Assembly (NCBI GenBank): GCA_031283825.1
Contig: JAITAZ010000014.1
Span: 1 to 8,444 of the forward strand
From: Planctomycetaceae bacterium
GTDB lineage: Bacteria; Planctomycetota; Planctomycetia; Pirellulales; Thermoguttaceae
Length of the DNA: 8,444 bases
Reading direction: 5' to 3'
Shown here piece by piece: positions 1 to 6,093 of the stretch. The position numbers and the translations under genes are program-made. Numbering within the stretch: position 1 is the stretch's first letter; each line of letters opens with the position of its first letter. A model generated the notes under the pieces. That model searched no databases, was not told the origin of the DNA, and worked only from the letters and a program-made list of their open reading frames with translations.

Positions 1-12
1 TGTATGATTTAG

Positions 13-42
13 CTTACAGTAAAGATTCTTACAGTAAAGATT
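13..42. repeat. 15-bp tandem duplication downstream of the AEC gene
   Basis: The unit cttacagtaaagatt occurs twice back to back (13-27 and 28-42), perfectly. It lies just past the stop codon of the minus-strand transporter gene. It has no T-run or GC-rich stem that would make it a terminator. No function is proposed. Confidence 0.85.
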
Positions 43-58
43 TTCGTTACAATAATTT

Positions 59-1084
59 TTACAATGATAAAATATAAAAACCTAACGAAATCCAAATTGG
101 TATTGTGATAATCGATAAAATTGAATTGCTCATAATCGTATCTAATGCAGTTTTCTCACAACCTCCGTAGTTTTTGGCAAGCGCTACCGTTAATACCGCT
201 GAATTCATCGCACCATAAATAATAAGAATACGCTTTATCTCCAACGTACACGGAATCAAAATCATTATCAAAAAAATTATTAACGGCATAATAAATAAAC
301 GAATCACAACCGAACAAATCGACGTTCTCCATGTTCTATGCCATCTTAACTTGATATCCTCAAACGCCAATAACCTCGATATAGTTAAACCAACAACCAA
401 CAACGAAATCGGTACCGCAGATACGCCAAGTAAATGAATCGCCCCACACCTGCCGTCAAATAAAAAATCAAATAGACGTAAACTCAATCGCATCTCCTCT
501 GACAATATCGAACTGCCCCAAAGTAAATTCAATAACACCGCCGCAAAAATCGCAATTATCGGCATGTTAATTAATCTCAATAAAGACCACTTGTCAAATC
601 TACCATAAAGACAAAAAATTATTAACGTCCAAATCGAAAACTCTGAACCAATATACTGCAAAAATAAAACGCCCATCGTTCGGTCGTCGTCAGGAAATAA
701 AACAGATACCAACGGAATAGGAATAAAACCATAATTCAAAATACCAACACTCGCCGCAAATGTCCGCTTCGAACGCCAAGTCGATAAACCAGTCAATCTA
801 GAACTAAAATTTAACGCAACAAAAAAACCAATCCCAACCCCAATAAAAGTCAGAAAAAATCCAAGAAACGGAGGTAACCACACATTACGTAAATCAGAAA
901 ATATATCCGCCCGAATTATACGATCAAATATCAAACACGGAAATAATACATTCACCATCAACCACATCAAACCACTATCAACAATCTCAGAAATAAATCC
1001 CGCCTTGCCAAGAAGTACCGCAAGTAAAATTATCACAAATACAGATAACGCTAACGTAAGAGAAGTCGAAAAGATCGTAAACAC
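59..1084 (-). CDS. AEC-family (auxin efflux carrier type) membrane transporter
   Basis: This is a 341-residue, very hydrophobic protein with about ten predicted membrane segments, the size and shape of bacterial AEC-family permeases. Members move small organic acids such as malate or malonate across the inner membrane; the substrate cannot be read here. Recognisable parts are the N-terminal segment ending in a Pro-Cys-Leu-Ile-Phe-Asp stretch near residue 50, a central half-helix region NYGFIPIPLV (about 117-126), and a C-terminal repeat half with GAMNSAVLTVALAKNYGG (about 291-308) followed by a last hydrophobic helix. The start is GTG at 1084; no in-frame ATG or Shine-Dalgarno sequence lies just upstream. 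Instead the leader is an A6 stretch preceded by a 9-bp tandem array (1091-1145). It is 285 bases downstream of queF and probably has its own promoter. The family call is firm; the exact start and substrate are not. Confidence 0.9.
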   Translation of the reverse strand: MFTIFSTSLTLALSVFVIILLAVLLGKAGFISEIVDSGLMWLMVNVLFPCLIFDRIIRADIFSDLRNVWLPPFLGFFLTFIGVGIGFFVALNFSSRLTGLSTWRSKRTFAASVGILNYGFIPIPLVSVLFPDDDRTMGVLFLQYIGSEFSIWTLIIFCLYGRFDKWSLLRLINMPIIAIFAAVLLNLLWGSSILSEEMRLSLRLFDFLFDGRCGAIHLLGVSAVPISLLVVGLTISRLLAFEDIKLRWHRTWRTSICSVVIRLFIMPLIIFLIMILIPCTLEIKRILIIYGAMNSAVLTVALAKNYGGCEKTALDTIMSNSILSIITIPIWISLGFYILSL

Positions 1085-1090
1085 TTTTTT

Positions 1091-1145
1091 TAGTTGTAAT
1101 TAGTTGTATTAGTTGTATTAGTTGATTTAGTTGATTTAGTTGATT
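1091..1145. repeat. 9-bp tandem array in the leader of the AEC gene
   Basis: Six head-to-tail units occur: tagttgtaat (one base longer), tagttgtat twice, then tagttgatt three times. On the minus (coding) strand this reads as repeats of the AATCAACTA/ATACAACTA type, ending six A residues before the GTG start of the transporter. The array therefore occupies the place of the ribosome binding site. Copy-number change could alter translation or spacing to a promoter, but that is inference. Confidence 0.9.
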
Positions 1146-1241
1146 TAAAACGATCACGTCCCATTATAATAATATGTTTTTTGTTGAAGTTTAAATAATT
1201 CTTGAAAGAGAATAAATGCCAATGATGTTTTTTTTAAGAGG

Positions 1242-1268
1242 ACATCGGGGACAAAGGGGACGATGGGG
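1242..1268. repeat. G-rich 9-bp tandem array
   Basis: Three 9-bp units, acatcgggg, acaaagggg and acgatgggg, lie in the 285-base gap between queF and the AEC gene. Each ends in GGGG, which is striking in such AT-rich DNA. Three G4 tracts plus the preceding GG could in principle build a G-quadruplex on the plus strand, but only three full tracts are present. The rest of the gap (1085-1369) shows no convincing gene. Confidence 0.75.
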
Positions 1269-1369
1269 ATATTCTTGTTTAAAATTTGTGATTGCAGATA
1301 TATTGAGCGACTCAAAGAAAAAAACAAATTTTCCACTGATAATATTACCAATTCACTGTTGTTGCAAAT

Positions 1370-1717
1370 TCAATTTTGCTGTTTGTACTCGACCGTAACC
1401 GACGTTGAAATTCCTCCTCTTGGCGTAAATGAGGCAACGATCTTTAGCCAACGCGGAAAAAGAACTTGAACCATGTCGTCCAAAATTCGATTCGTAACGT
1501 TTTCGTAGAAAATTCCCTCGTTGCGAAATTTTTGCAAATATAATTTTAAACTCTTCAACTCAACGCAAAGTTTATCAGGAATATATTGAAACTTAATCGT
1601 CCCAAAATCAGGTTGACCAGTTTTCGGACAAACCGACGTAAACTCAGGACAAATTATCTCTATCAAATATTCCCGTTCAGGATACGAATTGTTAAACGTC
1701 TCAAGAATTGATCTCAT
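1370..1717 (-). CDS. queF: NADPH-dependent 7-cyano-7-deazaguanine (preQ0) reductase QueF
   Basis: QueF reduces the nitrile of preQ0 to the aminomethyl group of preQ1 using NADPH, a cytoplasmic step in queuosine tRNA modification. The 115-residue product is the short, single-domain (type I) form. Visible family marks are [12 protein letters not shown], with the nucleophilic Cys at residue 30 (it forms the thioimide with preQ0) and the acid catalyst Asp at 37. The QueF signature ELKSLKLYL (about 53-61), which lines the NADPH site, follows, and then [15 protein letters not shown] with the substrate-binding Glu at 72. A Tyr occupies the place just before this Glu where the Bacillus enzyme has His. 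The ATG at 1717 fits the family's usual MRS-type N-terminus, but the leader lacks a clear Shine-Dalgarno sequence. No preQ1 riboswitch was recognised upstream, and no other queuosine gene is in the window. It follows prc by 162 bases with a palindrome between them. Confidence 0.95.
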   Translation of the reverse strand: MRSILETFNNSYPEREYLIEIICPEFTSVCPKTGQPDFGTIKFQYIPDKLCVELKSLKLYLQKFRNEGIFYENVTNRILDDMVQVLFPRWLKIVASFTPRGGISTSVTVEYKQQN

Positions 1718-1802
1718 AAAAAATTTTAAGCGGTTGTAAACTATTCATAACAATTCAGTAATAGACTCCCATCGATCAAATGCCGTCATTTAATCAAGGA
1801 TC

Positions 1803-1835
1803 GTAACTGTCTATTAAATTTTAATAGACAGTTAC
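1803..1835. repeat. 33-bp perfect palindrome, copy 1 (between prc and queF)
   Basis: Two 16-bp arms, gtaactgtctattaaa (1803-1818) and its exact complement (1820-1835), flank one central base. It sits between the prc stop codon and the queF start, both on the minus strand. The centre is pure A/T and no T-run follows on the minus strand, so a classic intrinsic terminator is unlikely. Related sequences stand upstream of prc (4362-4408 and 4491-4523), so this is a repeat family, possibly a protein-binding site. Confidence 0.9.
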
Positions 1836-1879
1836 AAAAGATCGCCCAAAATCAATGATTGCCTACTTCAGAATAATTA

Positions 1880-4249
1880 TCAATATTTTTCGTAACAAGA
1901 ATTAAACTGCTGATCTCCGTCCCACAAACCAAACAAGAAATTAAACGGCGGACGTCGTTTCTGAATCTGCCGCTCTTTAGGAAATTTTATACTGGATTTC
2001 TCAAGCTGATTAATATAATCCACCGAAATATTTAATAGCTCGTTCATGTAAAATGTTCTTTTTATCGGCGCGTCGTCTTCAAGTCCCTTTCGTAAAAGCT
2101 CTAACTCGTCAACATGCTCATTGAGTTTATCCAACTCCTCGAAAAATTTGGTTTCGTTTAACGTCGTATATTTACGCGCTTGACGTACTTTGTAATTCTC
2201 GATCTGCTCTGTCAAAATTTTAAATTCTTTGTCTTCTTTAACTCTTGCGGCAGATAATTCGCGTAATTTTTTTACGATTTCCGGCGTAACATAAGCTTGC
2301 TCCTTCGCTGGATTTGTTGTTGCCGGAATTTTATTTAACGAAAGCGGATTGTCTAAATCCGATTCGCAAATTCCATCAAGCACGTCGCTCAACGACGGCA
2401 AAACAACGTCCGCCGCAACTCCCTCACGCTGAGGCGATATTCCCTCTGGACTATAAAATCCTTGAATAGTAATTTTAATCGCGCCAAGCTCGTTAGCCTT
2501 ACTGCCCGGAAATAAATCTTCGCCCAGATGTTTCATCTGTTGAACCGTTCCTTTTCCATGCGTTCTGGAATCTCCAACGATCAAACCTCGTTTATAATCT
2601 CTTATAGCGCCGGCGAAAATCTCGCTTGCGCTTGCGCTAAACTTGCTTGTTGCAACAACTAACGCTCCAGTCCAGTCGCAACCCGGATCTGGATCATCTC
2701 GCATTTGAGCGCGTGCGCTTTCCTCTTTTGTCTGAACTGTCGTTCCTGTTCCGATGAAAAGTCCTGTTAGTTGAATTGCCTCCATCAGCGAGCCGCCGCC
2801 GTTACGTCGTAAGTCTAACAATACGACATCAACATCGTTTGAAACAAAATCTGTAAGAATTTTTTTAACGTCAATTGTCGTACTTCTCGCGTTCATATCG
2901 CCTTTTCGTAACGCTTCCGTGTCAAGATAAAAATCCGGCAGATCAATTACGCCGATTTTATACGGCTTGCCATCGCTCTTTTTTCCAGATTCAAAAATTT
3001 CCGACTTCGCAACTTGATCTTTCAAATCGACTTTATCGCGAACAATTTTTACGACTTTCGTCGTACCGCCCGATTGCACTTCCAAACGGACGACCGTTCC
3101 TTTTACTCCGCGAATTAAACCTACGACGTCAGTCAACTTAAAATCGATAATATCTTCCATCGCGCCTTCTTCGCCTTGACCTACCGCAACAATTTTATCG
3201 TCAACCTTTAACTCGCCGGACTTGTCCGCCGGTCCGCCTTTAGACAACGCCTTAATTACCGTGTAGCCATCCTCCGACGTTAGCGTCGCGCCGATTCCCT
3301 CGATATTTTTCGTAATCGAAGCGTCAAAACTCTTCAACGTAGATTTCGACATATAACTAGTATGAGGATCAAGCGCGCCGGCAATCGCCGACAAATATTG
3401 TTCCAGAACTTCGTCATTTGCGTTTTGTTTTACTTCATCGAGAACTTCCTTGTTAGCAATATGATTCTCCAGCAACATGCGTTTTCTGAAACTTGTATAA
3501 CGTTTTCTTAATCTTTCAAGCGGGTTGCGCGTGTCTGCTGCGGATTCTTTGGACGATTCTTTATTTTCAGCTTTTGCTTTTTCGCGTTCTTTTGCTTTTT
3601 CGCGTTCTTTGTTTTTTATGTCGAGTATGTCGTCTTTGATTCTTTTTCTCCATCTGTCAAAGGCTTCTTCCGGCGTTTTTGCCCATTTCATTAAATCTTT
3701 GTCGCGAATAATTTCCTCCTCGACCGTGAAATCGTGTTTCATATCGAGTATTTTTATAACCATTTCAATTCGTTCTTTAATTCGTTCTAAATATCTATTA
3801 TATATTTCAAATGCAGGGACAAGACTATTATGTCTTTGTTTGGCGAACTCGGCAAATTTGTTTTCATACTTTTTCGCGAACTCGTCAATGTCCGATTGAT
3901 AGAAATACATTTTGAACGGGTCAAGCGATTTCAAATAGATACGAAACGCTTCTTTCGAAATAGCTTCGTCAATTTTACGTTGTGAAATATGATGTCGTTC
4001 AAGTTGATTGATAAACAACTTCGCAATAGTCTGTTCGCGGATACCCGATACAAGCGGCAACGGCGAAACGTCTTCAGTTTTTTTGGTTTTGCTCGACGCA
4101 TCCTCCGCCGAATTTGTCGATTCGATTTGCGCCTTTGGCGGCGTGATTGGTTGCCCAGACGATTCACGCTGACAAGCGGCATGAAATATTGTACTGACAA
4201 AAAACGCGAAAAATAACGCTCGCAACGCTTTAGTAAAAGATGTCTTCAT
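1880..4249 (-). CDS. prc: Tail-specific (C-terminal processing) periplasmic protease Prc/Tsp, S41 family
   Basis: This 789-residue protein has the full layout of a large Prc/Tsp protease, which cleaves envelope proteins after recognising their C-termini. In order: an N-terminal export signal (1-26) ending HAAC, so Cys26 may be lipidated although His at -3 is not a standard lipobox; a helical Tsp N-terminal domain (about 65-300) with a very charged Lys/Glu stretch (200-235); a PDZ domain (about 312-400) for substrate tails; an S41 catalytic core (about 428-617); and a C-terminal domain of the type found in large Prc proteins (about 645-770). The catalytic Ser is probably Ser540 in FSASASEIFA, with Lys566 as general base in THGKGTVQQ and Gln570 matching the E. 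coli Tsp glutamine. One extra residue lies between Ser and Lys relative to E. coli Tsp, spacing 26 instead of 25. Start: ATG at 4249, with AGGAAG seven bases upstream as a good ribosome binding site. It has no close operon partner and is flanked on both sides by the 33-bp palindrome family. Confidence 0.97.
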   Translation of the reverse strand: MKTSFTKALRALFFAFFVSTIFHAACQRESSGQPITPPKAQIESTNSAEDASSKTKKTEDVSPLPLVSGIREQTIAKLFINQLERHHISQRKIDEAISKEAFRIYLKSLDPFKMYFYQSDIDEFAKKYENKFAEFAKQRHNSLVPAFEIYNRYLERIKERIEMVIKILDMKHDFTVEEEIIRDKDLMKWAKTPEEAFDRWRKRIKDDILDIKNKEREKAKEREKAKAENKESSKESAADTRNPLERLRKRYTSFRKRMLLENHIANKEVLDEVKQNANDEVLEQYLSAIAGALDPHTSYMSKSTLKSFDASITKNIEGIGATLTSEDGYTVIKALSKGGPADKSGELKVDDKIVAVGQGEEGAMEDIIDFKLTDVVGLIRGVKGTVVRLEVQSGGTTKVVKIVRDKVDLKDQVAKSEIFESGKKSDGKPYKIGVIDLPDFYLDTEALRKGDMNARSTTIDVKKILTDFVSNDVDVVLLDLRRNGGGSLMEAIQLTGLFIGTGTTVQTKEESARAQMRDDPDPGCDWTGALVVATSKFSASASEIFAGAIRDYKRGLIVGDSRTHGKGTVQQMKHLGEDLFPGSKANELGAIKITIQGFYSPEGISPQREGVAADVVLPSLSDVLDGICESDLDNPLSLNKIPATTNPAKEQAYVTPEIVKKLRELSAARVKEDKEFKILTEQIENYKVRQARKYTTLNETKFFEELDKLNEHVDELELLRKGLEDDAPIKRTFYMNELLNISVDYINQLEKSSIKFPKERQIQKRRPPFNFLFGLWDGDQQFNSCYEKY
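3571..3606. repeat. 18-bp in-frame duplication inside prc
   Basis: The sequence cttttgctttttcgcgtt occurs twice in tandem. On the coding strand it produces a repeated six-residue Glu-Arg-Glu-Lys-Ala-Lys block (about residues 215-226) in the charged linker of the Tsp N-terminal domain. The duplication is a multiple of three, so the frame is kept. It looks like recent slippage in a tolerant coil region. Confidence 0.9.
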
Positions 4250-4343
4250 GGGATTTCTTCCTGCAAAGTTATTCTTTACAAGTGGTTAATGTTATTTGTA
4301 AATTCGTAATTTTCGATAAAATTTTTTGACTTCGACTTTCTTG

Positions 4344-4372
4344 AAATAAACGCTCGAAATTGTAACTGTCAA
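4344..4372 (-). promoter_or_regulatory. Possible weak promoter for prc
   Basis: On the minus strand a perfect TTGACA (4367-4372) is followed after 17 bases by TTATTT (4344-4349), a poor -10 match. The TTGACA lies inside the second palindrome copy. The implied transcript would have a leader of about 90 bases before the prc ATG. Promoter consensus in planctomycetes is poorly defined, so this is only a suggestion. Confidence 0.2.
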
Positions 4373-4408
4373 TTTAAATTTTAATAGTAAATTTTAATAG
4401 CCGGTTAT
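4362..4408. repeat. Palindrome family, copy 2, with internal 13-bp duplication
   Basis: The left arm gtaactgtcaattt matches copy 1 (1803-1835) closely and the right end tagccggttat is a diverged counterpart of tagacagttac. In between, taaattttaatag is repeated in tandem (4375-4387 and 4388-4400). Removing one unit gives a 34-bp element, essentially the length of copies 1 and 3. It lies about 110 bases upstream of the prc start. Confidence 0.7.
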
Positions 4409-4490
4409 AATATTTGTAACGAAAATTATTTTAAGCCTCATTGACGTTATTTTTATTTCGCTCGGCAATAGTTCGTGAACTGTTACGATT

Positions 4491-4523
4491 GTAATCGGCT
4501 ATTAAATTTAAATAGACTGTTAC
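4491..4523. repeat. Palindrome family, copy 3
   Basis: A 33-bp imperfect palindrome begins gtaatcggctattaaattt and ends aaatagactgttac. It has the same length and the same ctattaaattt core as copy 1, with several mismatches in the left arm. It stands upstream of prc, beyond copy 2. Confidence 0.65.
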
Positions 4524-4686
4524 GTTTTCTAAACATTTGTGTCTGCGAAAAAAATCAAAAAATTTTTCAAAGAGTATTACTGTTATTGGAAACCGTCGGT
4601 ACTATTCAATTCAATTACTCAATAATACATACGGAGAAAAAACACAAATATTTGCGGAACAAATCAACTGAAATTTGAAAAGACAT

Positions 4687-4875
4687 TTAAACTGTGTCTC
4701 TTAAAATTTCAATATCAATATACGGAAACGTCGCCGCGATGCTGTCGTGATAAACGATGCAGGATCGCCGAAATTCCGATTTACAGACGTTGTTTCTGAT
4801 GTGATATTTTTTCGACTCAAATTTGACCGTGAACCGCAAAGTGCGAATTGTACCAGTAAACAAAAAATGACGCAA
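4687..4875 (-). CDS. Possible small ORF or gene remnant, unrecognised
   Basis: A 62-codon frame opens at TTG (4875; no ATG is available) and closes with TAA at 4687. I do not recognise the product. It is included because its base composition and codon mix (GTC, TCG, GAC, ATC, GCG) resemble the real genes here and differ from the AT-rich DNA on both sides, and because it lies on the same strand 42 bases after the acidic-protein gene. It has no Shine-Dalgarno sequence, signal peptide or motif. It may be the decayed tail of a former gene. Confidence 0.25.
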   Translation of the reverse strand: MRHFLFTGTIRTLRFTVKFESKKYHIRNNVCKSEFRRSCIVYHDSIAATFPYIDIEILRDTV

Positions 4876-4917
4876 CAGGAAAAAAACAGTTTAAGTTGTT
4901 TTTGAGTTGTCGTCTAA

Positions 4918-5187
4918 TTATGGCGTAACGGTGGTGGTTTCGTCTTCGAATGGTTCATCGACTGTATCGAGATCGTCGAAATCGAATTCTTCTTCGTCAG
5001 CTTCTCCGTCTAATTCGTCTTCGAATTCTTCGTCCGAATCAGTGTCGTCGAAGTCTGATTCGTCTATTTCGTCGATAATGTCGAACTCTGCGTCGGAGAG
5101 TTCTTCGAAATCTTCGTCGAATTCGTCATCGAAATCGTCGTCGTTGAAGTCTTCGTCTAGATCGTCGGTAAAAGTTGTATTTCTCAT
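4918..5187 (-). CDS. Small, extremely acidic Asp/Glu/Phe-rich protein of unknown function
   Basis: This 89-residue product starts at ATG (5187) with the sequence MRNTTF. About 48 of its 89 residues are Asp or Glu, the only basic residue is Arg2, and Phe recurs in DF/EF pairs about every five to ten residues. There is no Cys and no signal peptide or membrane segment. Such composition predicts a disordered, strongly negative chain, as in DNA mimics, acidic chaperone tails or cation buffers; none of these is demonstrated. The opposite strand also has a long open frame (4907-5194) made mostly of serines, a by-product of the GAC/GAA-rich coding. The acidic frame is preferred because of its ATG start, shared strand with all neighbours and fit to the genome's codons. 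Upstream, a short stem (gccgc 5211-5215 with gcggc 5224-5228) lies in the leader. Confidence 0.65.
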   Translation of the reverse strand: MRNTTFTDDLDEDFNDDDFDDEFDEDFEELSDAEFDIIDEIDESDFDDTDSDEEFEDELDGEADEEEFDFDDLDTVDEPFEDETTTVTP

Positions 5188-5280
5188 TTTTTGAAATTGA
5201 GTTTGTTTATGCCGCGAGTTTTTGCGGCTTGTATTAGTTTTGTGATGGTTTTTATTATCAGATCGCGCTATGAATTTTTG

Positions 5281-5322
5281 CGAAGTAACGTTGTCGAAGT
5301 AACGTTGTCGGAGTAACGTTAT
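5281..5322. repeat. 14-bp tandem repeat, three units
   Basis: Units are cgaagtaacgttgt (5281-5294), the identical 5295-5308, and cggagtaacgttat (5309-5322). Each contains the palindrome aacgtt. The array lies upstream of the acidic-protein gene and immediately left of the long hairpin at 5332-5454. It could be a set of binding sites spaced 14 bp apart or simple slippage. Confidence 0.9.
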
Positions 5323-5331
5323 TCTGGTTTA

Positions 5332-5454
5332 TTGTCGTTAAGGTTGTTTTTGGCAATGCGTCAGTGGGTTTGTGATCTTTTGGCGAAAGGTTACAAACCT
5401 ACAGAACAGTTGCCCAAAAACAGCAGACATGAATAGTAAATTCTTAACAGACAA
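5332..5454 (+). ncRNA. Candidate structured RNA: long imperfect hairpin beside tRNA-Ser
   Basis: Three nested stems fold this 123-base stretch into one rod. The outer stem joins 5332-5342 with 5443-5454 (11 pairs, one bulge). The middle stem joins 5345-5356 with 5410-5422 (12 pairs, one bulge). The inner stem joins 5364-5380 with 5386-5402 (17 pairs) and closes on a five-base loop at 5381-5385. The inner stem contains three G.U pairs (5366/5400, 5374/5392, 5376/5390) if the plus strand is RNA; on the minus strand they would be A.C mismatches. This is why the plus strand is chosen. I do not recognise it as SRP RNA, tmRNA or a riboswitch; its bubble-bearing rod loosely recalls 6S RNA but it is shorter. 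No clear terminator follows. It may instead be a decayed inverted-repeat element or a 3' trailer of the tRNA. Confidence 0.4.
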
Positions 5455-5463
5455 GGATTAAAG

Positions 5464-5546
5464 CGGAGGACAAGGGACTCGAACCCTCAACCGGTTACCC
5501 GGCGCCTGATTTCGAGTCAGGCTGCTTTCCAATTCGCATATCCTCC
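5464..5546 (-). tRNA. tRNA-Ser(CGA)
   Basis: This class II tRNA of 83 bases decodes UCG serine codons. The acceptor stem pairs GGAGGAT (5540-5546) with GTCCTCC (5465-5471), with discriminator G at 5464 as expected for serine. The anticodon stem CCTGA/TCAGG encloses the loop CTCGAAA, with anticodon CGA at 5512-5514. A long variable arm with a CCGG-GTAA-CCGG hairpin marks it as serine type, and the T arm GAGGG-TTCGAGT-CCCTT is standard. The 3' CCA is not encoded (CTT follows). The structure is complete, with no sign of decay. Confidence 0.97.
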
Positions 5547-5593
5547 AAAATAAAATAATGTCGTGCCTTTATCGTGCTTTTTATTGTCGAAAA

Positions 5594-5621
5594 ATTCTAA
5601 TGCTTTTTTTGATTACATCAA
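5594..5621 (-). promoter_or_regulatory. Possible promoter of tRNA-Ser
   Basis: On the minus strand TTGATG (5616-5621) and TAGAAT (5594-5599) are separated by 16 bases; they match the sigma-70 consensus at four and five of six positions. Transcription would begin about 40 bases before the mature tRNA 5' end, a normal leader for RNase P processing. Confidence 0.35.
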
Positions 5622-5624
5622 GGG

Positions 5625-5652
5625 GGCATGTTTCATGCCATATTATTTTTTT
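5625..5652 (+). terminator. Possible weak intrinsic terminator (plus strand)
   Basis: A six-pair stem ggcatg-ttt-catgcc (5625-5639) is followed, after six bases of A/T, by seven T residues. The stem is short and the T-run is offset, so termination may be weak. It could stop plus-strand transcription coming from the hairpin-RNA region and running antisense through the tRNA. Confidence 0.2.
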
Positions 5653-5772
5653 GTAATCTTTCAGTAGAATTTTTGTACAATTATTTTTAGTAACCGTTCA
5701 CGAGTTTTTAAATACAGAATTCAGGATTACACCTCTGATAGTAATATGGGAATCTCTAAAAATTCATTTTTA

Positions 5773-5799
5773 ACCGCAGAGGACACAGAGAACACAGAG
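5773..5799. repeat. 9-bp tandem array (cagag type)
   Basis: Three units, accgcagag, gacacagag and aacacagag, run head to tail, followed by an A-rich stretch. From memory, similar accgcagaggacacagag strings recur between genes in many environmental bacterial genomes; that was not checked here. It lies 34 bases before the MITE-like element. Confidence 0.7.
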
Positions 5800-5832
5800 A
5801 AAATTTTAATTTGAATCAAAACATAATTTAAA

Positions 5833-6051
5833 TGTAATATATCAGTGGAATTATTTTTTATTAGTCCCGCAGGGACGACACTATGAATTATTATGAATTA
5901 TTGTAACGATAAATCAATTTCATAGTGTCGCCATATACGGGGCTTGATTATCGCGCAATTCCAAACCGTAGGTTACGCTTCGCTACACCTACGGTTATGC
6001 ACTTGTCGTCCCTGCGGGACTAATAAAAAATAATTCCACTGATATATTACA
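5833..6051. mobile_element. MITE-like element, 219 bp with 48-bp perfect terminal inverted repeats
   Basis: The left end (5833-5880) is the exact reverse complement of the right end (6004-6051) over 48 bases. Each end carries its own small palindrome, gtcccgcagggac (5864-5876) or gtccctgcgggac (6008-6020). Inside are two further hairpins: cgacactatgaa (5876-5887) with ttcatagtgtcg (5919-5930), and aaccgtaggt (5964-5973) with acctacggtt (5987-5996). There is also a 10-bp tandem duplication tatgaattat (5882-5901). There is no open frame of useful size and no transposase, so any mobility would depend on a protein encoded elsewhere. I could not find a clear target-site duplication. The core is GC-richer than its surroundings. 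A single related end occurs at 8326-8344. Confidence 0.7.
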
Positions 6052-6093
6052 AAAATATCATCTTGAGTCTTTTCAATTAGATTTAAATCAAAA

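Larger units (their letters stand above)
4250..4686. other. Intergenic region upstream of prc: repeats, no convincing gene
   Basis: This AT-rich stretch holds the prc leader, two degenerate copies of the 33-bp palindrome (4362-4408 and 4491-4523), and a 14-base motif tcgtgaactgttac (4473-4486) whose near-copy occurs inverted at 5690-5703. Open frames here, such as a 67-codon plus-strand one at 4475-4678, have intergenic-like composition and no family features. Confidence 0.6.
5547..5832. other. Intergenic region upstream of tRNA-Ser: short repeats, no gene
   Basis: This AT-rich stretch contains the likely tRNA promoter, a short stem with a T-run (5625-5652), an inverted near-copy of the 14-base motif from 4473-4486 (at 5690-5703), and a 9-bp array (5773-5799). 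No open frame of interest was seen. The MITE-like element follows directly at 5833. Confidence 0.6.

Noticed and set aside
1154..1351. Minus-strand ORF of 65 codons between queF and the AEC gene
   Set aside because: It runs through the G-rich 9-bp array, has no ribosome binding site, and its composition matches intergenic DNA.
1718..1802. preQ1 riboswitch in front of queF
   Set aside because: Neither the short C-rich loop stem nor the A-rich tail with a following Shine-Dalgarno sequence of preQ1 riboswitches could be found.
4475..4678. Plus-strand ORF of 67 codons upstream of prc
   Set aside because: It overlaps the third palindrome copy, is very AT-rich, and shows no motif or plausible start context.
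4907..5194. Plus-strand ORF of 95 codons, mostly serine, opposite the acidic protein gene
   Set aside because: The serine codons are the mirror of GAC/GAA-rich coding on the minus strand. All other genes are minus-strand, and a poly-serine protein has no recognised family. Its closeness to tRNA-Ser(CGA) is probably coincidence.
5332..5454. Identification of the hairpin as SRP RNA, 6S RNA or tmRNA
   Set aside because: The GGAA tetraloop and symmetric loop of bacterial SRP RNA are absent, the length is below typical 6S RNA, and no tRNA-like domain or tag frame is present.
5833..6051. CRISPR array or insertion sequence
   Set aside because: The repeats are one inverted pair, not regularly spaced direct repeats, and no transposase frame exists inside or beside the element.
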